46,108 nt of DNA, taken from assembly GCF_013822155.1 (NCBI RefSeq), contig NZ_PNJW01000022.1:1-46108 (forward strand), in the 5' to 3' direction. Below the pieces are notes generated by a model. That model was not told where the DNA came from, did not search any database, and saw nothing but the letters and a program-made list of their open reading frames with translations. The position numbers and the translations under genes are program-made. Of this stretch, positions 1 through 9,656 are shown in pieces. The first letter of the stretch is position 1, and each line of letters starts with the position of its first letter. The stretch is from Flavobacterium sp. Its GTDB lineage: Bacteria; Bacteroidota; Bacteroidia; Flavobacteriales; Flavobacteriaceae.

Positions 1-1657
1 CCAAGCTTTTGAAGATATTAAGAAAACGGAAGTCAGAATAGATCAAATCAATCATCTATTGGCCACCCGTACAGATTATGAAAGTCAAACGTATTCTGAA
101 TTAATTGATGAATTGAGTGATGTAACACATCATTTTGAAGTATTAGGGGGTTACAATTATGTCGGCGATACCGAAAAAATTCTGTTAGGATTAGGATTCA
201 AAAGAGAAGAATTCAATAATCAAACGGATACTTTTTCAGGAGGATGGCGGATGCGGATTGAATTAGCAAAACTGCTTTTACAATCCAACGATATTTTGCT
301 TCTCGATGAGCCAACCAATCACTTAGATATTGAAAGTATAATTTGGTTAGAAGGGTTTCTTAGAAATTTTCCCGGAGTAGTGGTCATCGTTTCGCATGAT
401 AAAATGTTTTTAGATAATGTGACGAATCGAACCATTGAAATTTCGCTCGGAAAAGCATATGATTTCAATAAGCCTTATTCACAATATTTAGTTTTGCGAG
501 AAGAAATTCGTGAAAAGCAATTGGCTACTCAAAAAAATCAAGCTAAAAAAATTGAAGAGACTGAAAAGTTAATTGAAAAGTTTAGAGCGAAAGCTTCAAA
601 AGCTTCCATGGCTCAATCGTTAATTAAAAAACTCGATAAAGTAGAGCGAATTGAAGTCGATGAAGATGACAATTCTGTTATGAATATTTCATTTCCTGTT
701 TCCATTACTCCCGGAAGAGTGGTGATTGAAGCTGAAAAGGTAACCAAAGCCTATGGTGATAAAATCATTCTAAAAGATATTTCGTTGTTAGTTGAACGTG
801 GCAGTAAAATTGCTTTCGTGGGTCAAAATGGTCAAGGGAAATCGACTTTTATCAAAGCCATTGTAAACGAATTCAAATACCAAGGGTCAATCAAATTAGG
901 TCATAATGTGCAGTTGGGTTATTTTGCCCAAAATCAGGCAGAATATTTAGACGGCGAAATTACGTTGTTGGAAACCATGGTGAATGCTGCAACAGACAGT
1001 AATCGTTCTAAAGTCCGCGATATGTTAGGTTCCTTTTTGTTTCGAGGGGATGATGTGGAAAAAAAGGTAAAGGTGCTATCCGGTGGAGAACGAAACCGTT
1101 TGGCGTTATGCAAATTATTGTTGCAACCCATTAATGTTTTATTGATGGATGAGCCAACCAATCACTTAGATATTAAATCAAAAAACGTTTTAAAAGCGGC
1201 CTTAAATAAATTTGAAGGAACCTTACTGTTGGTTTCACACGATAGGGATTTTTTACAAGGAATGGCAAATACGGTATATGAATTCAAAGACCAAAAAATC
1301 AGAGAATATTTGGGAGATATCAACTTTTTCTTAGAGCAACGTAATGCCATGAACATGCGTGAAATTGAAAAGAAAGATGTAGTAGCGAATTCAAATTCCA
1401 ATAAAGAAAATAAATCGGTTTCGTATGAAGATCAAAAGAAGAACAAATCGCTTCAAAATCGCTTAAGTAAAATTGAAAGTCAAATCAAGCAATTGGAAAT
1501 CGACATTCAAAATGATGATAAAGCATTGATGTCAAATTATGACAAACATATTGAAGATGCCAGTTTTTTTATGGCCTATAATAAAAAGAAACAGGAGTTA
1601 GATAAATTATTGGGGGATTGGGAAGTTATTCAAGGTGAGATAGATGCTTTAAATTAG
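1..1657 (+). CDS. ABC-F family ATPase, 5'-truncated by the window edge
   Basis: The reading frame is open from base 2, so the start and the first Walker A lie outside the window. What remains is the end of ABC domain 1 (signature TFSGGW, Walker B LLLLDEPTNHLD near 295-330), the charged inter-domain linker (about 500-660), and a complete domain 2 with Walker A GQNGQGKST (821-847), signature LSGGE (1077-1091) and Walker B LLMDEPTNHLD. The C-terminus is a Lys/Glu-rich coiled coil. There are no membrane segments, as in ABC-F proteins, which are soluble translation factors that act on the ribosome rather than transporters. Some members give antibiotic resistance by target protection, but nothing here indicates that role. 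A housekeeping translation role (Uup/YkpA-like) is more likely. The next gene starts 8 bp downstream, so the two are probably cotranscribed. Confidence 0.9.
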   Translation, partial: QAFEDIKKTEVRIDQINHLLATRTDYESQTYSELIDELSDVTHHFEVLGGYNYVGDTEKILLGLGFKREEFNNQTDTFSGGWRMRIELAKLLLQSNDILLLDEPTNHLDIESIIWLEGFLRNFPGVVVIVSHDKMFLDNVTNRTIEISLGKAYDFNKPYSQYLVLREEIREKQLATQKNQAKKIEETEKLIEKFRAKASKASMAQSLIKKLDKVERIEVDEDDNSVMNISFPVSITPGRVVIEAEKVTKAYGDKIILKDISLLVERGSKIAFVGQNGQGKSTFIKAIVNEFKYQGSIKLGHNVQLGYFAQNQAEYLDGEITLLETMVNAATDSNRSKVRDMLGSFLFRGDDVEKKVKVLSGGERNRLALCKLLLQPINVLLMDEPTNHLDIKSKNVLKAALNKFEGTLLLVSHDRDFLQGMANTVYEFKDQKIREYLGDINFFLEQRNAMNMREIEKKDVVANSNSNKENKSVSYEDQKKNKSLQNRLSKIESQIKQLEIDIQNDDKALMSNYDKHIEDASFFMAYNKKKQELDKLLGDWEVIQGEIDALN

Positions 1658-1665
1658 GTAACAAT

Positions 1666-2052
1666 ATGATTCGTAAAAATTTACATTTGATTATTTCAGT
1701 GTTGATTGTTATTCCCGCAGCACTTTTTTACGGATTATTCCCAAATGAAACAGTACCGATTTTATTTGATTTTGCGGTTCAATCTACTGATTTAAAGAAT
1801 GTGTTTCGAGCTATTCTGGGATTGTATTTAGCTTTTTCGGCTTTTTGGATTATGGGAATACTAAAACCTGATTTTTGGAACATGGCCACGCTTTCTAATT
1901 TCATATTTATGATTGGATTAGTATCTGGTAGAATGTTGAGTATGATTTTGGATGGCATTCCTTCTCCGGCTTTTTCTTATGGTATTATTGGCGAATTGAT
2001 TTTAGCGATTTTTGCCTTATATCAATACCGAAAATATAAAAATTCTATTTAA
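1666..2052 (+). CDS. DUF4345 family small membrane protein
   Basis: A 128-residue protein with four predicted hydrophobic segments (about residues 6-24, 44-66, 76-94 and 103-122). It begins with the pattern of Bacteroidota DUF4345 proteins: an N-terminal MIRKNLHL, a long first helix and a central FRAILGLYLAFSAFW. The function of this family is unknown. It starts 8 bp after the ABC-F stop, suggesting one transcript. Its 3' end overlaps the convergent acyltransferase-like gene by 8 bp. The family call comes from the overall pattern and is fairly secure; no role can be inferred. Confidence 0.7.
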   Translation: MIRKNLHLIISVLIVIPAALFYGLFPNETVPILFDFAVQSTDLKNVFRAILGLYLAFSAFWIMGILKPDFWNMATLSNFIFMIGLVSGRMLSMILDGIPSPAFSYGIIGELILAIFALYQYRKYKNSI

Positions 2053-3199
2053 ACGGATTTCGCTCTTGCCAATCTGTTTTAGGTTCCAAATAACAGAATA
2101 ACTGTTCCATTTTTTTGTTGATTAGCACATTTGAATGTTGCATAAACCCAAACATTTCTACCGGTTTTGCACCTACAGAACTTTTGATTTCCAAAGCTGT
2201 TCGGGCAAAAACAATTTCTTTAAAACCTTGGTTGATTGAATAGGCAATCATATCATAGAGCATATTTAAATACAACATTTTTTCACGCTGAATTTTTTCA
2301 TCATAACCCAAAAAATAGGTATCCATTTGGTTACCGTTTTTAATTAAGGTATTGAATCCAATTAAACTGCCATTTTCAAAATAACCATAGAATAAAAAAT
2401 TGTCTTTCAGTTTTTCTTTCATCACCCGAAAGTGGTTTTTAGCTAAGAAAAAAGTATTAAACGGAGCGTTTTGAGCTACGTGATGATACAAATCATAAAT
2501 GGTTTCTTCCTGAGCAATAATTTCCTCTAAATCCATTTTTTTCTTTTGAATTCCTTCTGCTTTTTTACGGCAACGTTTGTATTGGTCACGGTATTTTTTT
2601 GCTAATGCGGCGATATAGTCATCAAAAGTTGCCCAATGGTCACAAGAGCAAAAAACCATATTGGGTTGGGTTGTGAAACGATAAAAAGTTTGAAAATCAG
2701 GGGCAGAAAAATGAGATACATTTTCAGTATCAAAATCTTTTAAGGTCGTTAAATGTACTTTCAGTCCTTTTTGTTTAAGTGTTTTTTTGATTTCGTTTGT
2801 TGCTTGATAAAGTGTCTCAACTCCTTTCGATGAATCAATTTCAGGAGAAAACTGAAAGGCATTTTGTCCGGTTAGCATGTTGTTTCCCATTAACAAGACA
2901 TGTGAACAAAAGTTTCTGAAGATTATATTTCGAATGAATGTTTTGACGCATTTGTCCCGTTCACCAAACGATTCCAACTTATTTAAATCTAAAAATTGAG
3001 ATAAGGCGATACCAACCAAGTTTTTGTTTTCGAAAATACCTATAAAAAAACAGCTCATGTTTTGAGGAGCTGATTCTTCTAACACGTCTAAATAGTGGGT
3101 CGATAAAAATATATTCGAGGTAGCTAAGCTATTCCATTGGGATGGCAATTGCTTAACCGATTCGTAAATGCTAAAAGTATACGCTGAATTCAAAGACAA
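2045..3199 (-). CDS. GNAT-fold acyltransferase-like protein (BioF2/FemAB-type)
   Basis: A 384-residue cytosolic protein. The C-terminal half resembles the GNAT_acetyltr_2/FemAB-like fold: FYGYFENGSLIGFNTLIK, followed by a helix and strand ending in GFKEIVFARTALEIKSSVGA, which is typical of peptidogalycan-type acyltransferase-like proteins. The N-terminal half has the matching first GNAT lobe. Substrate is unknown. The only possible long start is TTG at 3199 (a second TTG is at 3193): an in-frame TGA lies 9 bp upstream, and the first internal ATG would delete about 48 conserved-looking residues. A non-ATG start is therefore likely. The gene overlaps the DUF4345 gene tail to tail and is divergent from the pterin dehydratase gene. 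Confidence 0.7.
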   Translation of the reverse strand: MSLNSAYTFSIYESVKQLPSQWNSLATSNIFLSTHYLDVLEESAPQNMSCFFIGIFENKNLVGIALSQFLDLNKLESFGERDKCVKTFIRNIIFRNFCSHVLLMGNNMLTGQNAFQFSPEIDSSKGVETLYQATNEIKKTLKQKGLKVHLTTLKDFDTENVSHFSAPDFQTFYRFTTQPNMVFCSCDHWATFDDYIAALAKKYRDQYKRCRKKAEGIQKKKMDLEEIIAQEETIYDLYHHVAQNAPFNTFFLAKNHFRVMKEKLKDNFLFYGYFENGSLIGFNTLIKNGNQMDTYFLGYDEKIQREKMLYLNMLYDMIAYSINQGFKEIVFARTALEIKSSVGAKPVEMFGFMQHSNVLINKKMEQLFCYLEPKTDWQERNPFK

Positions 3200-3280
3200 A
3201 TTGTTTCAGAAATAAGTTGATAAAGTTAAAGTATGTTGGATAAATAATAATCTTATTTAACTTTATATAAATATTTGATT

Positions 3281-3556
3281 ATGATTTATAACAAAAGTAC
3301 CATTCAGAAAGAAATTCAGGAACTTAAAGGTTGGGGTTTTAAAGACAATGCAATAGATAAAGCTTATGTTTTTAAAAATTTCTTGGAAGCTTTAGCATTC
3401 ATTGTTCAAGTAGGGTGTCTTTCGGAAAAACAAAACCATCATGCTGAAATTTGGAATGTCTATAATAAAGTAACCCTCCGTTTATCAACTCATGATGCAG
3501 GAGGGGTTACTGATAAAGATATTAAATTAGCAGCGGCAATTGACAAGTTGGCTTAA
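3281..3556 (+). CDS. 4a-hydroxytetrahydrobiopterin dehydratase (PCD)
   Basis: A protein of about 91 residues, the normal length for pterin-4a-carbinolamine dehydratase. The diagnostic block is clear: NHHAEIWNVYNKVTLRLSTH then GGVTDKDIKLA, carrying the two active-site histidines and the THD/GGxT/D signature. The usual HHPE is HHAE here. The enzyme dehydrates 4a-hydroxy-tetrahydropterin made by aromatic amino acid hydroxylases, so the quinonoid cofactor can be recycled. No hydroxylase is in the window. A longer reading from TTG at 3275 is possible, but ATG at 3281 is the natural start. The 3' end overlaps the convergent DUF1761 gene by 4 bp. Confidence 0.92.
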   Translation: MIYNKSTIQKEIQELKGWGFKDNAIDKAYVFKNFLEALAFIVQVGCLSEKQNHHAEIWNVYNKVTLRLSTHDAGGVTDKDIKLAAAIDKLA

Positions 3557-4041
3557 ACCCAACCACAAACAATGGCTCCCATAATAGTCATGCTAACGGT
3601 CCAATAACCGGCATTGATAAAAATATATTTCCATGATTTATGTTCGAATAAACCATTGATGGCTATTAATGGGAAGGCAAAAAACAATCCGGACATAAAT
3701 CCGTGAAGTGCTCCGTGTTTAAAAGTTCGGAAAACAGTTCCATAATCTGCCATAAATGCAGCATAAGAGGGCTTGGCTGTTTCGATATAATCCGGACCGC
3801 CAATCATTCCTAAAGCACCAAATTGGTGAATGGAAAGCACTTGCATAATCATAGCAATCATGACTGAAAAAAGAAAGGTCAGGCCAAATATTTTCAGCAT
3901 GTTTCCTTTTTTTAATTGTTCTTCGGTAAGACCGGATTCTTTCATCCAAGCATTGGCAAAAAGCATCGGACTATACCATACGGCACCTACCACTAATGTG
4001 GAAGTCGCTGCTACTAAAACAGAGATAAAATTCATTTCCAT
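3553..4041 (-). CDS. DUF1761 family membrane protein
   Basis: A 162-residue protein with four hydrophobic segments (about 5-27, 49-70, 108-128 and 139-160). The N-terminus has the family hallmark VVGAVWYSPMLFANAWM, and the middle has HGALHGFMSGLFFAFP. DUF1761 proteins are small bacterial inner-membrane proteins of unknown function. The gene is the last before the efflux operon on the same strand. It is read away from that operon's end with 89 bp between, so it may be transcribed by read-through or from its own promoter. Confidence 0.8.
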   Translation of the reverse strand: MEMNFISVLVAATSTLVVGAVWYSPMLFANAWMKESGLTEEQLKKGNMLKIFGLTFLFSVMIAMIMQVLSIHQFGALGMIGGPDYIETAKPSYAAFMADYGTVFRTFKHGALHGFMSGLFFAFPLIAINGLFEHKSWKYIFINAGYWTVSMTIMGAIVCGWV

Positions 4042-4130
4042 AAGTTAAAAAGTTATTGGTTAGTATATCAAATATAAAATATAAATGAATAACTTGTTTT
4101 AAAATAGGCAATAAATTGAAGTTCAAAAAG

Positions 4131-5435
4131 TTAAAAGGATAAGTTTCCGGCAATTTCTTTTAAACTGATTTCGGTTTGTTTTGTCAACAATTCTGCATTG
4201 GTTAAACGAATAACAGCATTGGCATAATTCACTTGAGCGGTTCTGAATTCAACCGGAGATATAGTCCCAATTTTAAATTTGTCTAATGTTATTTCTAAAT
4301 TTTGACGGGCAATTTTTTCGTTCTTTTGTTCCATTTCCAATAAGGCTAAATTGGAAAGATACGATTGGTAAAAACTCGATATTTGGGCATTAACCGCTTG
4401 CTTTTGTCTATCAATCTGCAATTGCGTATTTTCCAATTGAATTTTAGACGTTCGTTCATTACGGTTTTGATTAAATCCGTCAAATATATTGATAGAGGCT
4501 GTAAAACCATAATTAAAGTTTTGCCCGGAAGTCTGCGTTATGAATCCAAAAGGAGATTCCGATCGAATGAAATTATATCCTGTTGATAAACTCAAACTTG
4601 GGTATCTTGCTGCTTTTACTTGCTTAAGTTCGTATTCCTGAATTTTTTTGTTGATGTATTGTATCTGTAATTCCGGATTTTGTTCTTGGGCCAATCCGAG
4701 CAAGTCTGTTAATTTTAAAGTTTCATCAATTAAAATAACATCAGTTACTGTAAAATCTGTTTCAGAAGGGCGGACTAATAATTGATTCAAAGCGATTTTT
4801 GAAATGGCATATTGTTCCTTTAACCTGATTTTTGCGGAAACATCTGCATTGTAATCCACTTCGGCATTCAGCACTTCTAATTTTGAAGCTTTACCAATAG
4901 TGAATCGTGTTTGTGCTGTTTTTAATCGGAATTCAGAAACAGCGATAATACTGTCTAAACTTCTAATCAAATGTTGTTGATTGACCAAAATATAATAGGT
5001 GTCATATACTTCACTGACTTTTGCAAGCACGTTTAATTTTAATTCAGTTTCACCCAATTTTTGAATTTCTTTCAATTGGTTATGACGTGCAAACATACTG
5101 AAACCATCAAAAATAGTCCACTCTAAACCAACGCCGTAATTTAGATTTAAATTTTTTGCTCCGTCAATTTCAATTTCGTTACCATTCGATTGGGTTTGTT
5201 TAGTGTTTAAAATGGTGTTGTTATTAGTAACAACCCCATTCACTCTTGGCAACATTCCGGCATTTCCCAAGCTTACATTTTCTTCATTTATTTTAACTTC
5301 GTTTTTTGCAATACGAAGGTCAAAATTATTCTCTAATGTAATGGCAATCGCTTCTTCTAAGGTTAGAACGGTTTGTCCTACAGCAAAAAAAGGAAGTCCT
5401 ATTAGAAATACTACTATATATTTAAAATTTTTCAT
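4131..5435 (-). CDS. TolC-family outer-membrane efflux protein
   Basis: A 434-residue protein with a signal peptide (MKNFKYIVVFLIGLPFFAVG, then Q). It has two repeated outer-membrane efflux domains, each starting with a LTLEEAIAITLENN-like or LGLAQEQNPELQ-like helix and followed by long amphipathic helices that form the periplasmic tunnel. It is the exit duct of the tripartite system whose adaptor and pump genes lie directly upstream. The pump stop codon is 9 bp before this start, so the three genes should form one operon transcribed from about 9.65 kb leftward. The substrate is unknown. Confidence 0.93.
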   Translation of the reverse strand: MKNFKYIVVFLIGLPFFAVGQTVLTLEEAIAITLENNFDLRIAKNEVKINEENVSLGNAGMLPRVNGVVTNNNTILNTKQTQSNGNEIEIDGAKNLNLNYGVGLEWTIFDGFSMFARHNQLKEIQKLGETELKLNVLAKVSEVYDTYYILVNQQHLIRSLDSIIAVSEFRLKTAQTRFTIGKASKLEVLNAEVDYNADVSAKIRLKEQYAISKIALNQLLVRPSETDFTVTDVILIDETLKLTDLLGLAQEQNPELQIQYINKKIQEYELKQVKAARYPSLSLSTGYNFIRSESPFGFITQTSGQNFNYGFTASINIFDGFNQNRNERTSKIQLENTQLQIDRQKQAVNAQISSFYQSYLSNLALLEMEQKNEKIARQNLEITLDKFKIGTISPVEFRTAQVNYANAVIRLTNAELLTKQTEISLKEIAGNLSF

Positions 5436-5444
5436 AAGTTCAAA

Positions 5445-8400
5445 TTAAACAGACTCACGGTCAAATTGATCAGCTTGGTCTAATTCAGTCCGGTGTTTCT
5501 TTTCACGCGACCACATCAGGTAAATGGCAGGAATCACATAAAGGGTTAAAATTAACGAGAAAATAGTTCCTCCAACAATTACAATTCCCATACCCATTCT
5601 ACTCTGAGAAGCAGCCCCTAACGAAACGGCAATTGGCATCGCTCCTAAAGCTAAGGTCAAACTGGTCATCAAAATCGGTCGGAGGCGAGATTCAGCGGCT
5701 TGCATAACCGCTTCATATTTTGTTTTTCCTTGTTCGCGAAGTTGGTTGGCAAATTCAACAATTAAAATTCCGTTTTTGGTTACTAGTCCAATCAGCATGA
5801 CTGTTCCAATCTGACTGAAAATATTCCACGTTTGTCCGAAAAGCCAAAGGGAGAATAAGGCTCCGGCAACAGCCATTGGTACTGTTAAAATGATGATAAA
5901 CGGATCGATAAAACTTTCAAATTGTCCGGCTAAGATTAAGAAAATTAATAATAATGCCAATCCAAAAGCAAACATGGTGTTGGAATTACTTTCCGCAAAA
6001 TCACGTGATTCGCCTCCTAAGTCGGTTGTAAAGGTTTCGTCCAGCACTTTTTCTTTGATGCGTTCCATGGCTTCAATTCCGTCCCCAATACTTTTTCCTG
6101 GAGCTAAACCAGCCGAAACAGTTGCCGCCATATAACGATTATTGTGAAATAATTGAGGCGGACTGCTTTGCTCGTCAATGGTCACTACATTGTCTAATTG
6201 TATCAATTGACCGGCATTATTTCGAACAAAGATTGCTGCTAAATCCAACGGTTGGTCGCGGTCTTTTTTATCAAATTGTCCGATTACTTGGTATTGTTTT
6301 CCGTTCATTAAGAAATAACCAAAACGTTGCCCGCTTAACGATAATTGAATGCTTTGGGCAACATCGAGTACAGAAACACCCAATGATTCCGCTTTTTCGC
6401 GATTGATAGTAACATAAATTTCAGGTTTGTTGAATTTTAAGTTTACATCGGTAATTGAAAAAGTTGGGTCTTTAGAGGCTTCTTCCATGAATTCCGGAAT
6501 TTTTTTCCTTAGCATTTCAAAGTTTTTTGCTTGAACGATAAACTGAATGGGTAATCCTCCTCGTCTGTTAACAGAAATAGTGGGTTGCTCGGAAACGGAT
6601 GTTTTGGTGTCAGTAAAACCTTTGGTTAATTTTGTTAATCGGTCAGCAACTTCTTTTTGCGAAGCATCTCTATCTTCAGGATCAACTAATGAAAGTCTGG
6701 CAAAACCTCTGTTAAGTGAACCGGCACTAAATCCGGGGGAAGTGACAATCAAACTTATTTTTTTCTCAGGAATGGAATCAGTTATCAATTGCGACAAGTC
6801 TTGCATAAAGCGATCCATGTAATCGTAGGTAGCACCTTCTTGTCCGGTAACATTCACAAGTATCATACTTCGGTCGTCATAGGGAGCCGTTTCTTTTTGT
6901 AGAATGTTGTAAAACAAGACTGATAATCCCAAACAGATAATCAAAATTGGAAAACTCAACCATTTTCTCTTCATGAATTTACCTAACGAGTTGGCATAAC
7001 CTTTATTTAAATTTTCATAAAACGGTTCGGTCATTTCGTAGAATTTCGAACGTTTTTGTTTCCCGCCTTTCATCAAATAAGCATTCAACATGGGTGTTAA
7101 ACTTAAGGAAACAAAGGCCGATATTAAAACGGCCGCACCGATCACTATTCCAAACTCTCGGAATAATCTTCCCACAAAGCCTTCTAAGAATATAATAGGA
7201 AGAAATACTGCTGCAAGCGTAATGGAAATAGAAATTACAGCAAAGAAAATTTCATTGGAACCTTTGATGGCTGCTTCGATGGGCGACATGCCTTCTTCTA
7301 CTTTCTTGAAAATGTTTTCGGTGACTACAATACCGTCATCTACTACCAATCCGGTTGCTAAAACAATTGCCAACAACGTAAGTACATTGATGGAAAAACC
7401 AAAAATATACATAATGAAAAAAGTAGCAATTAAAGAAACAGGAATGTCAATTAATGGTCGAAAAGCAATGGCCCAATCTCTAAAGAAAAGATAGATTACT
7501 AAAGTTACTAAAAGTAAAGAAATCAACAAAGTTTCAGCTACTTCTAAAATAGCTTTTTTGATAAAAATGGTCGTATCAATTGCTACATTCAGTTCAAAAT
7601 CTTTTGGTAAATCTTTTTTCAGTAATTCGTATTGTTTATAGAATTCTTCCGAAATATCTAAATAATTGGTCCCCGGTTGTGGTGTAATGGCTAGTCCAAT
7701 CATGGTTTGACCGGAATCACTCAACCTGGTTTCCAGGTTTTCTGCTTCCAAACTTGCCTTCGCAACATCCGACAAGCGAACAATTTTATCGCCTTCTGAT
7801 TTTACAATGATGTTGTTAAAATCTTGTTCAGTAGATAAATTACCAAGGGTTTTTACGGTTAATTCAGTATTGTTTCCTGTCAGCTTTCCGGAGGGTAATT
7901 CGACATTTTGTTTGTTCAAAGCCGTTAGTACATCAGAAGCAGTGCAACCATAAGCAGAAAGTTTAATTGGGTCAATCCACAAACGCATGGCATATTTTCG
8001 TTCACCCCAAATCCGAACACTACTAACACCCGGAATGGTTTGCAAACGTTGTAAAATTACATTTTCCGCATAATCTGTAAGTTCCAAAACATTTTTATTT
8101 TCACTCTTCATGGTCATTGTCAGAATCGGGTCGGAGTCGGCATCAGCTTTTGAAACTACAGGGGGTGCAGTTAAATCTTGCGGCAAATTTCTAACAGCTT
8201 GCGAAACTTTATCACGCACATCATTGGCGGCTTCTTCAAGGTTTTTACCTAGATTAAATTCGATGGAAATAACACTGGTGCCTTGTGCACTGGTAGAGGA
8301 AATGTTTCGAATTCCGTCGATGGAATTAATTGCTTTTTCAAGCGGTTCTGTAATTTGCGATTCTATAATATCTGCGTTGGCACCCGTATAATTGGTTTGA

Positions 8401-8540
8401 ACGGTAATTTGTGCCGGGTCAATGGATGGAAATTCACGAACGCCCAAATAAGTGTAGCCAATGATTCCAAAAAGGACAATCATCAGATTCATCACAATGG
8501 TTAAAACCGGTCGCTTGATGCTTAAAGTTGATAAACTCAT
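5445..8540 (-). CDS. RND-superfamily efflux pump, inner-membrane subunit (HAE1/AcrB type)
   Basis: A 1031-residue protein, full length for the hydrophobe/amphiphile efflux family. It has the typical N-terminus (IKRPVLTIVMNLMIVLFG), two large periplasmic loops and twelve predicted membrane helices. The proton-relay pair is present in TM4 (D401-D402 within VLATGLVVDDGIVVTENI). The C-terminal half has the usual GLVTKNGILIVEFANQ and RLRPILMTSLTLALGAMPIA blocks. It works as a trimeric proton antiporter that exports drugs or lipophilic compounds through the adjacent adaptor and TolC homologue. It lies 5 bp downstream of the adaptor gene and 9 bp upstream of the tolC-like gene. It is closest in pattern to MdtB/MexF-like multidrug pumps rather than heavy-metal (CusA) pumps. 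Confidence 0.96.
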   Translation of the reverse strand: MSLSTLSIKRPVLTIVMNLMIVLFGIIGYTYLGVREFPSIDPAQITVQTNYTGANADIIESQITEPLEKAINSIDGIRNISSTSAQGTSVISIEFNLGKNLEEAANDVRDKVSQAVRNLPQDLTAPPVVSKADADSDPILTMTMKSENKNVLELTDYAENVILQRLQTIPGVSSVRIWGERKYAMRLWIDPIKLSAYGCTASDVLTALNKQNVELPSGKLTGNNTELTVKTLGNLSTEQDFNNIIVKSEGDKIVRLSDVAKASLEAENLETRLSDSGQTMIGLAITPQPGTNYLDISEEFYKQYELLKKDLPKDFELNVAIDTTIFIKKAILEVAETLLISLLLVTLVIYLFFRDWAIAFRPLIDIPVSLIATFFIMYIFGFSINVLTLLAIVLATGLVVDDGIVVTENIFKKVEEGMSPIEAAIKGSNEIFFAVISISITLAAVFLPIIFLEGFVGRLFREFGIVIGAAVLISAFVSLSLTPMLNAYLMKGGKQKRSKFYEMTEPFYENLNKGYANSLGKFMKRKWLSFPILIICLGLSVLFYNILQKETAPYDDRSMILVNVTGQEGATYDYMDRFMQDLSQLITDSIPEKKISLIVTSPGFSAGSLNRGFARLSLVDPEDRDASQKEVADRLTKLTKGFTDTKTSVSEQPTISVNRRGGLPIQFIVQAKNFEMLRKKIPEFMEEASKDPTFSITDVNLKFNKPEIYVTINREKAESLGVSVLDVAQSIQLSLSGQRFGYFLMNGKQYQVIGQFDKKDRDQPLDLAAIFVRNNAGQLIQLDNVVTIDEQSSPPQLFHNNRYMAATVSAGLAPGKSIGDGIEAMERIKEKVLDETFTTDLGGESRDFAESNSNTMFAFGLALLLIFLILAGQFESFIDPFIIILTVPMAVAGALFSLWLFGQTWNIFSQIGTVMLIGLVTKNGILIVEFANQLREQGKTKYEAVMQAAESRLRPILMTSLTLALGAMPIAVSLGAASQSRMGMGIVIVGGTIFSLILTLYVIPAIYLMWSREKKHRTELDQADQFDRESV

Positions 8541-8545
8541 GCGAT

Positions 8546-9613
8546 TTAGTTTTTAGGTAGTGTTACGTTTAGTGGTGCTCCTTCTTTTAAAGCCATGATT
8601 CCGGATATGATGACCGTATCACCGGGTTTTAATCCGGCAGTGACCAGAATTTCTTTTTCTGTACGGGATTCCGTTTCAATTATTACTTCTTTAGCCTTTC
8701 CTTTGGATGAGATAAAAACTTTTTTACCGTTTTGAATCGGAATGATTGCTTCGGTCGGAACAAGTAAGGCATCGTTGATATCATCTAAAGGCAAGGTGAT
8801 ATTAGCATAGGTGCCGGGAATTAATCTTCCTTGTTTATTGTCTGCAAAAGCTCTTATTTGTAATGTTCTGGTGGATTGTTCAATGGCAGGTTCCATGGCA
8901 TAAATTTTACCCGAAAACTTTTCACTGGAACCGGAGGTTGTAAAACTTAAATCGGAATTCAGCCTCATTAATGTGGCATATTTTTCCGGAATGGAAAATG
9001 TTATTTTCACCTGTGCATTGTTCACCAGTTTTGCAATTAGTGTGGTTGGTGTTACATAGGTTCCGGGAGAAATAGACCGTAAACCGATTTTTCCTGAAAA
9101 GGGTGCTACAATCGAAGTTTTAGCAATTTGAGCTTGAATTAATTGGGTTTGTGCTTGCGTGGATTGTAATTCTGCTTTGGCAACATCATATTCTTCCTGA
9201 CTAATGGCTTCTTTTTCTAAAAGTAATTTGGCTCTTCGTTCGTTTTCAGAAGCTAAGGATTGTCGGGTTTTGGCTTGCGACAATTGAGCTCTTAATTCGA
9301 TATCGTTGACTTTAATTAACTGTTGTCCTTTGGTTACGTTTTGCCCTTCTTTAAAAAAGATACCTTGTACAACGCCTGAAACTTCACTGCGAAGTTCAAT
9401 TTGTTCGTTAGCATCAATGGTACCTGACAAAGTTAATTCATTAGAGAATTTCTGAGGTGTTAAAACAAGACCTTTGACATTGGTAGCCATTTTTGGAGCG
9501 GCACTTTTGCTATTGTTTTTTTCGTTTTGTGATTTATTGCTTGTAATTCTATAAACTATTAACGCTAGTAATCCCACTGAAAGCAGAATTATAAAGATGT
9601 TTTTAAATTTCAT
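8546..9613 (-). CDS. Efflux RND transporter periplasmic adaptor (membrane fusion protein)
   Basis: A 355-residue protein with an N-terminal membrane anchor (about 5-25). It has the biotinyl-lipoyl half motifs (LRSEVSGVVQGIFFKEGQ and IVAPFSGKIGLRSISPGTYV) flanking a coiled-coil hairpin (about 107-165), then a beta-barrel and a membrane-proximal domain ending in VTAGLKPGDTVIISGI. It bridges the RND pump and the TolC channel. It is the first gene of the operon. The upstream region carries a TAAATTTG -7 element and a palindrome, so this is where the whole system is probably regulated. There is no linked TetR or MarR gene in the window. Confidence 0.94.
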   Translation of the reverse strand: MKFKNIFIILLSVGLLALIVYRITSNKSQNEKNNSKSAAPKMATNVKGLVLTPQKFSNELTLSGTIDANEQIELRSEVSGVVQGIFFKEGQNVTKGQQLIKVNDIELRAQLSQAKTRQSLASENERRAKLLLEKEAISQEEYDVAKAELQSTQAQTQLIQAQIAKTSIVAPFSGKIGLRSISPGTYVTPTTLIAKLVNNAQVKITFSIPEKYATLMRLNSDLSFTTSGSSEKFSGKIYAMEPAIEQSTRTLQIRAFADNKQGRLIPGTYANITLPLDDINDALLVPTEAIIPIQNGKKVFISSKGKAKEVIIETESRTEKEILVTAGLKPGDTVIISGIMALKEGAPLNVTLPKN

Positions 9614-9656
9614 AAGGTTAGGCTTGTTTTTTTGTGGTTGTAAAATTTATAGTTTA

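Noticed and set aside
59..1657. ABC-F protein as a resistance determinant
   Set aside because: The first Walker A and N-terminus are missing and the interdomain linker shows no feature I can tie to antibiotic-resistance ABC-F proteins.
7090..7494. 134-codon plus-strand open frame
   Set aside because: It lies antisense inside the RND pump gene, with low-complexity Lys/Thr/Ile composition and no start context; a shadow frame.
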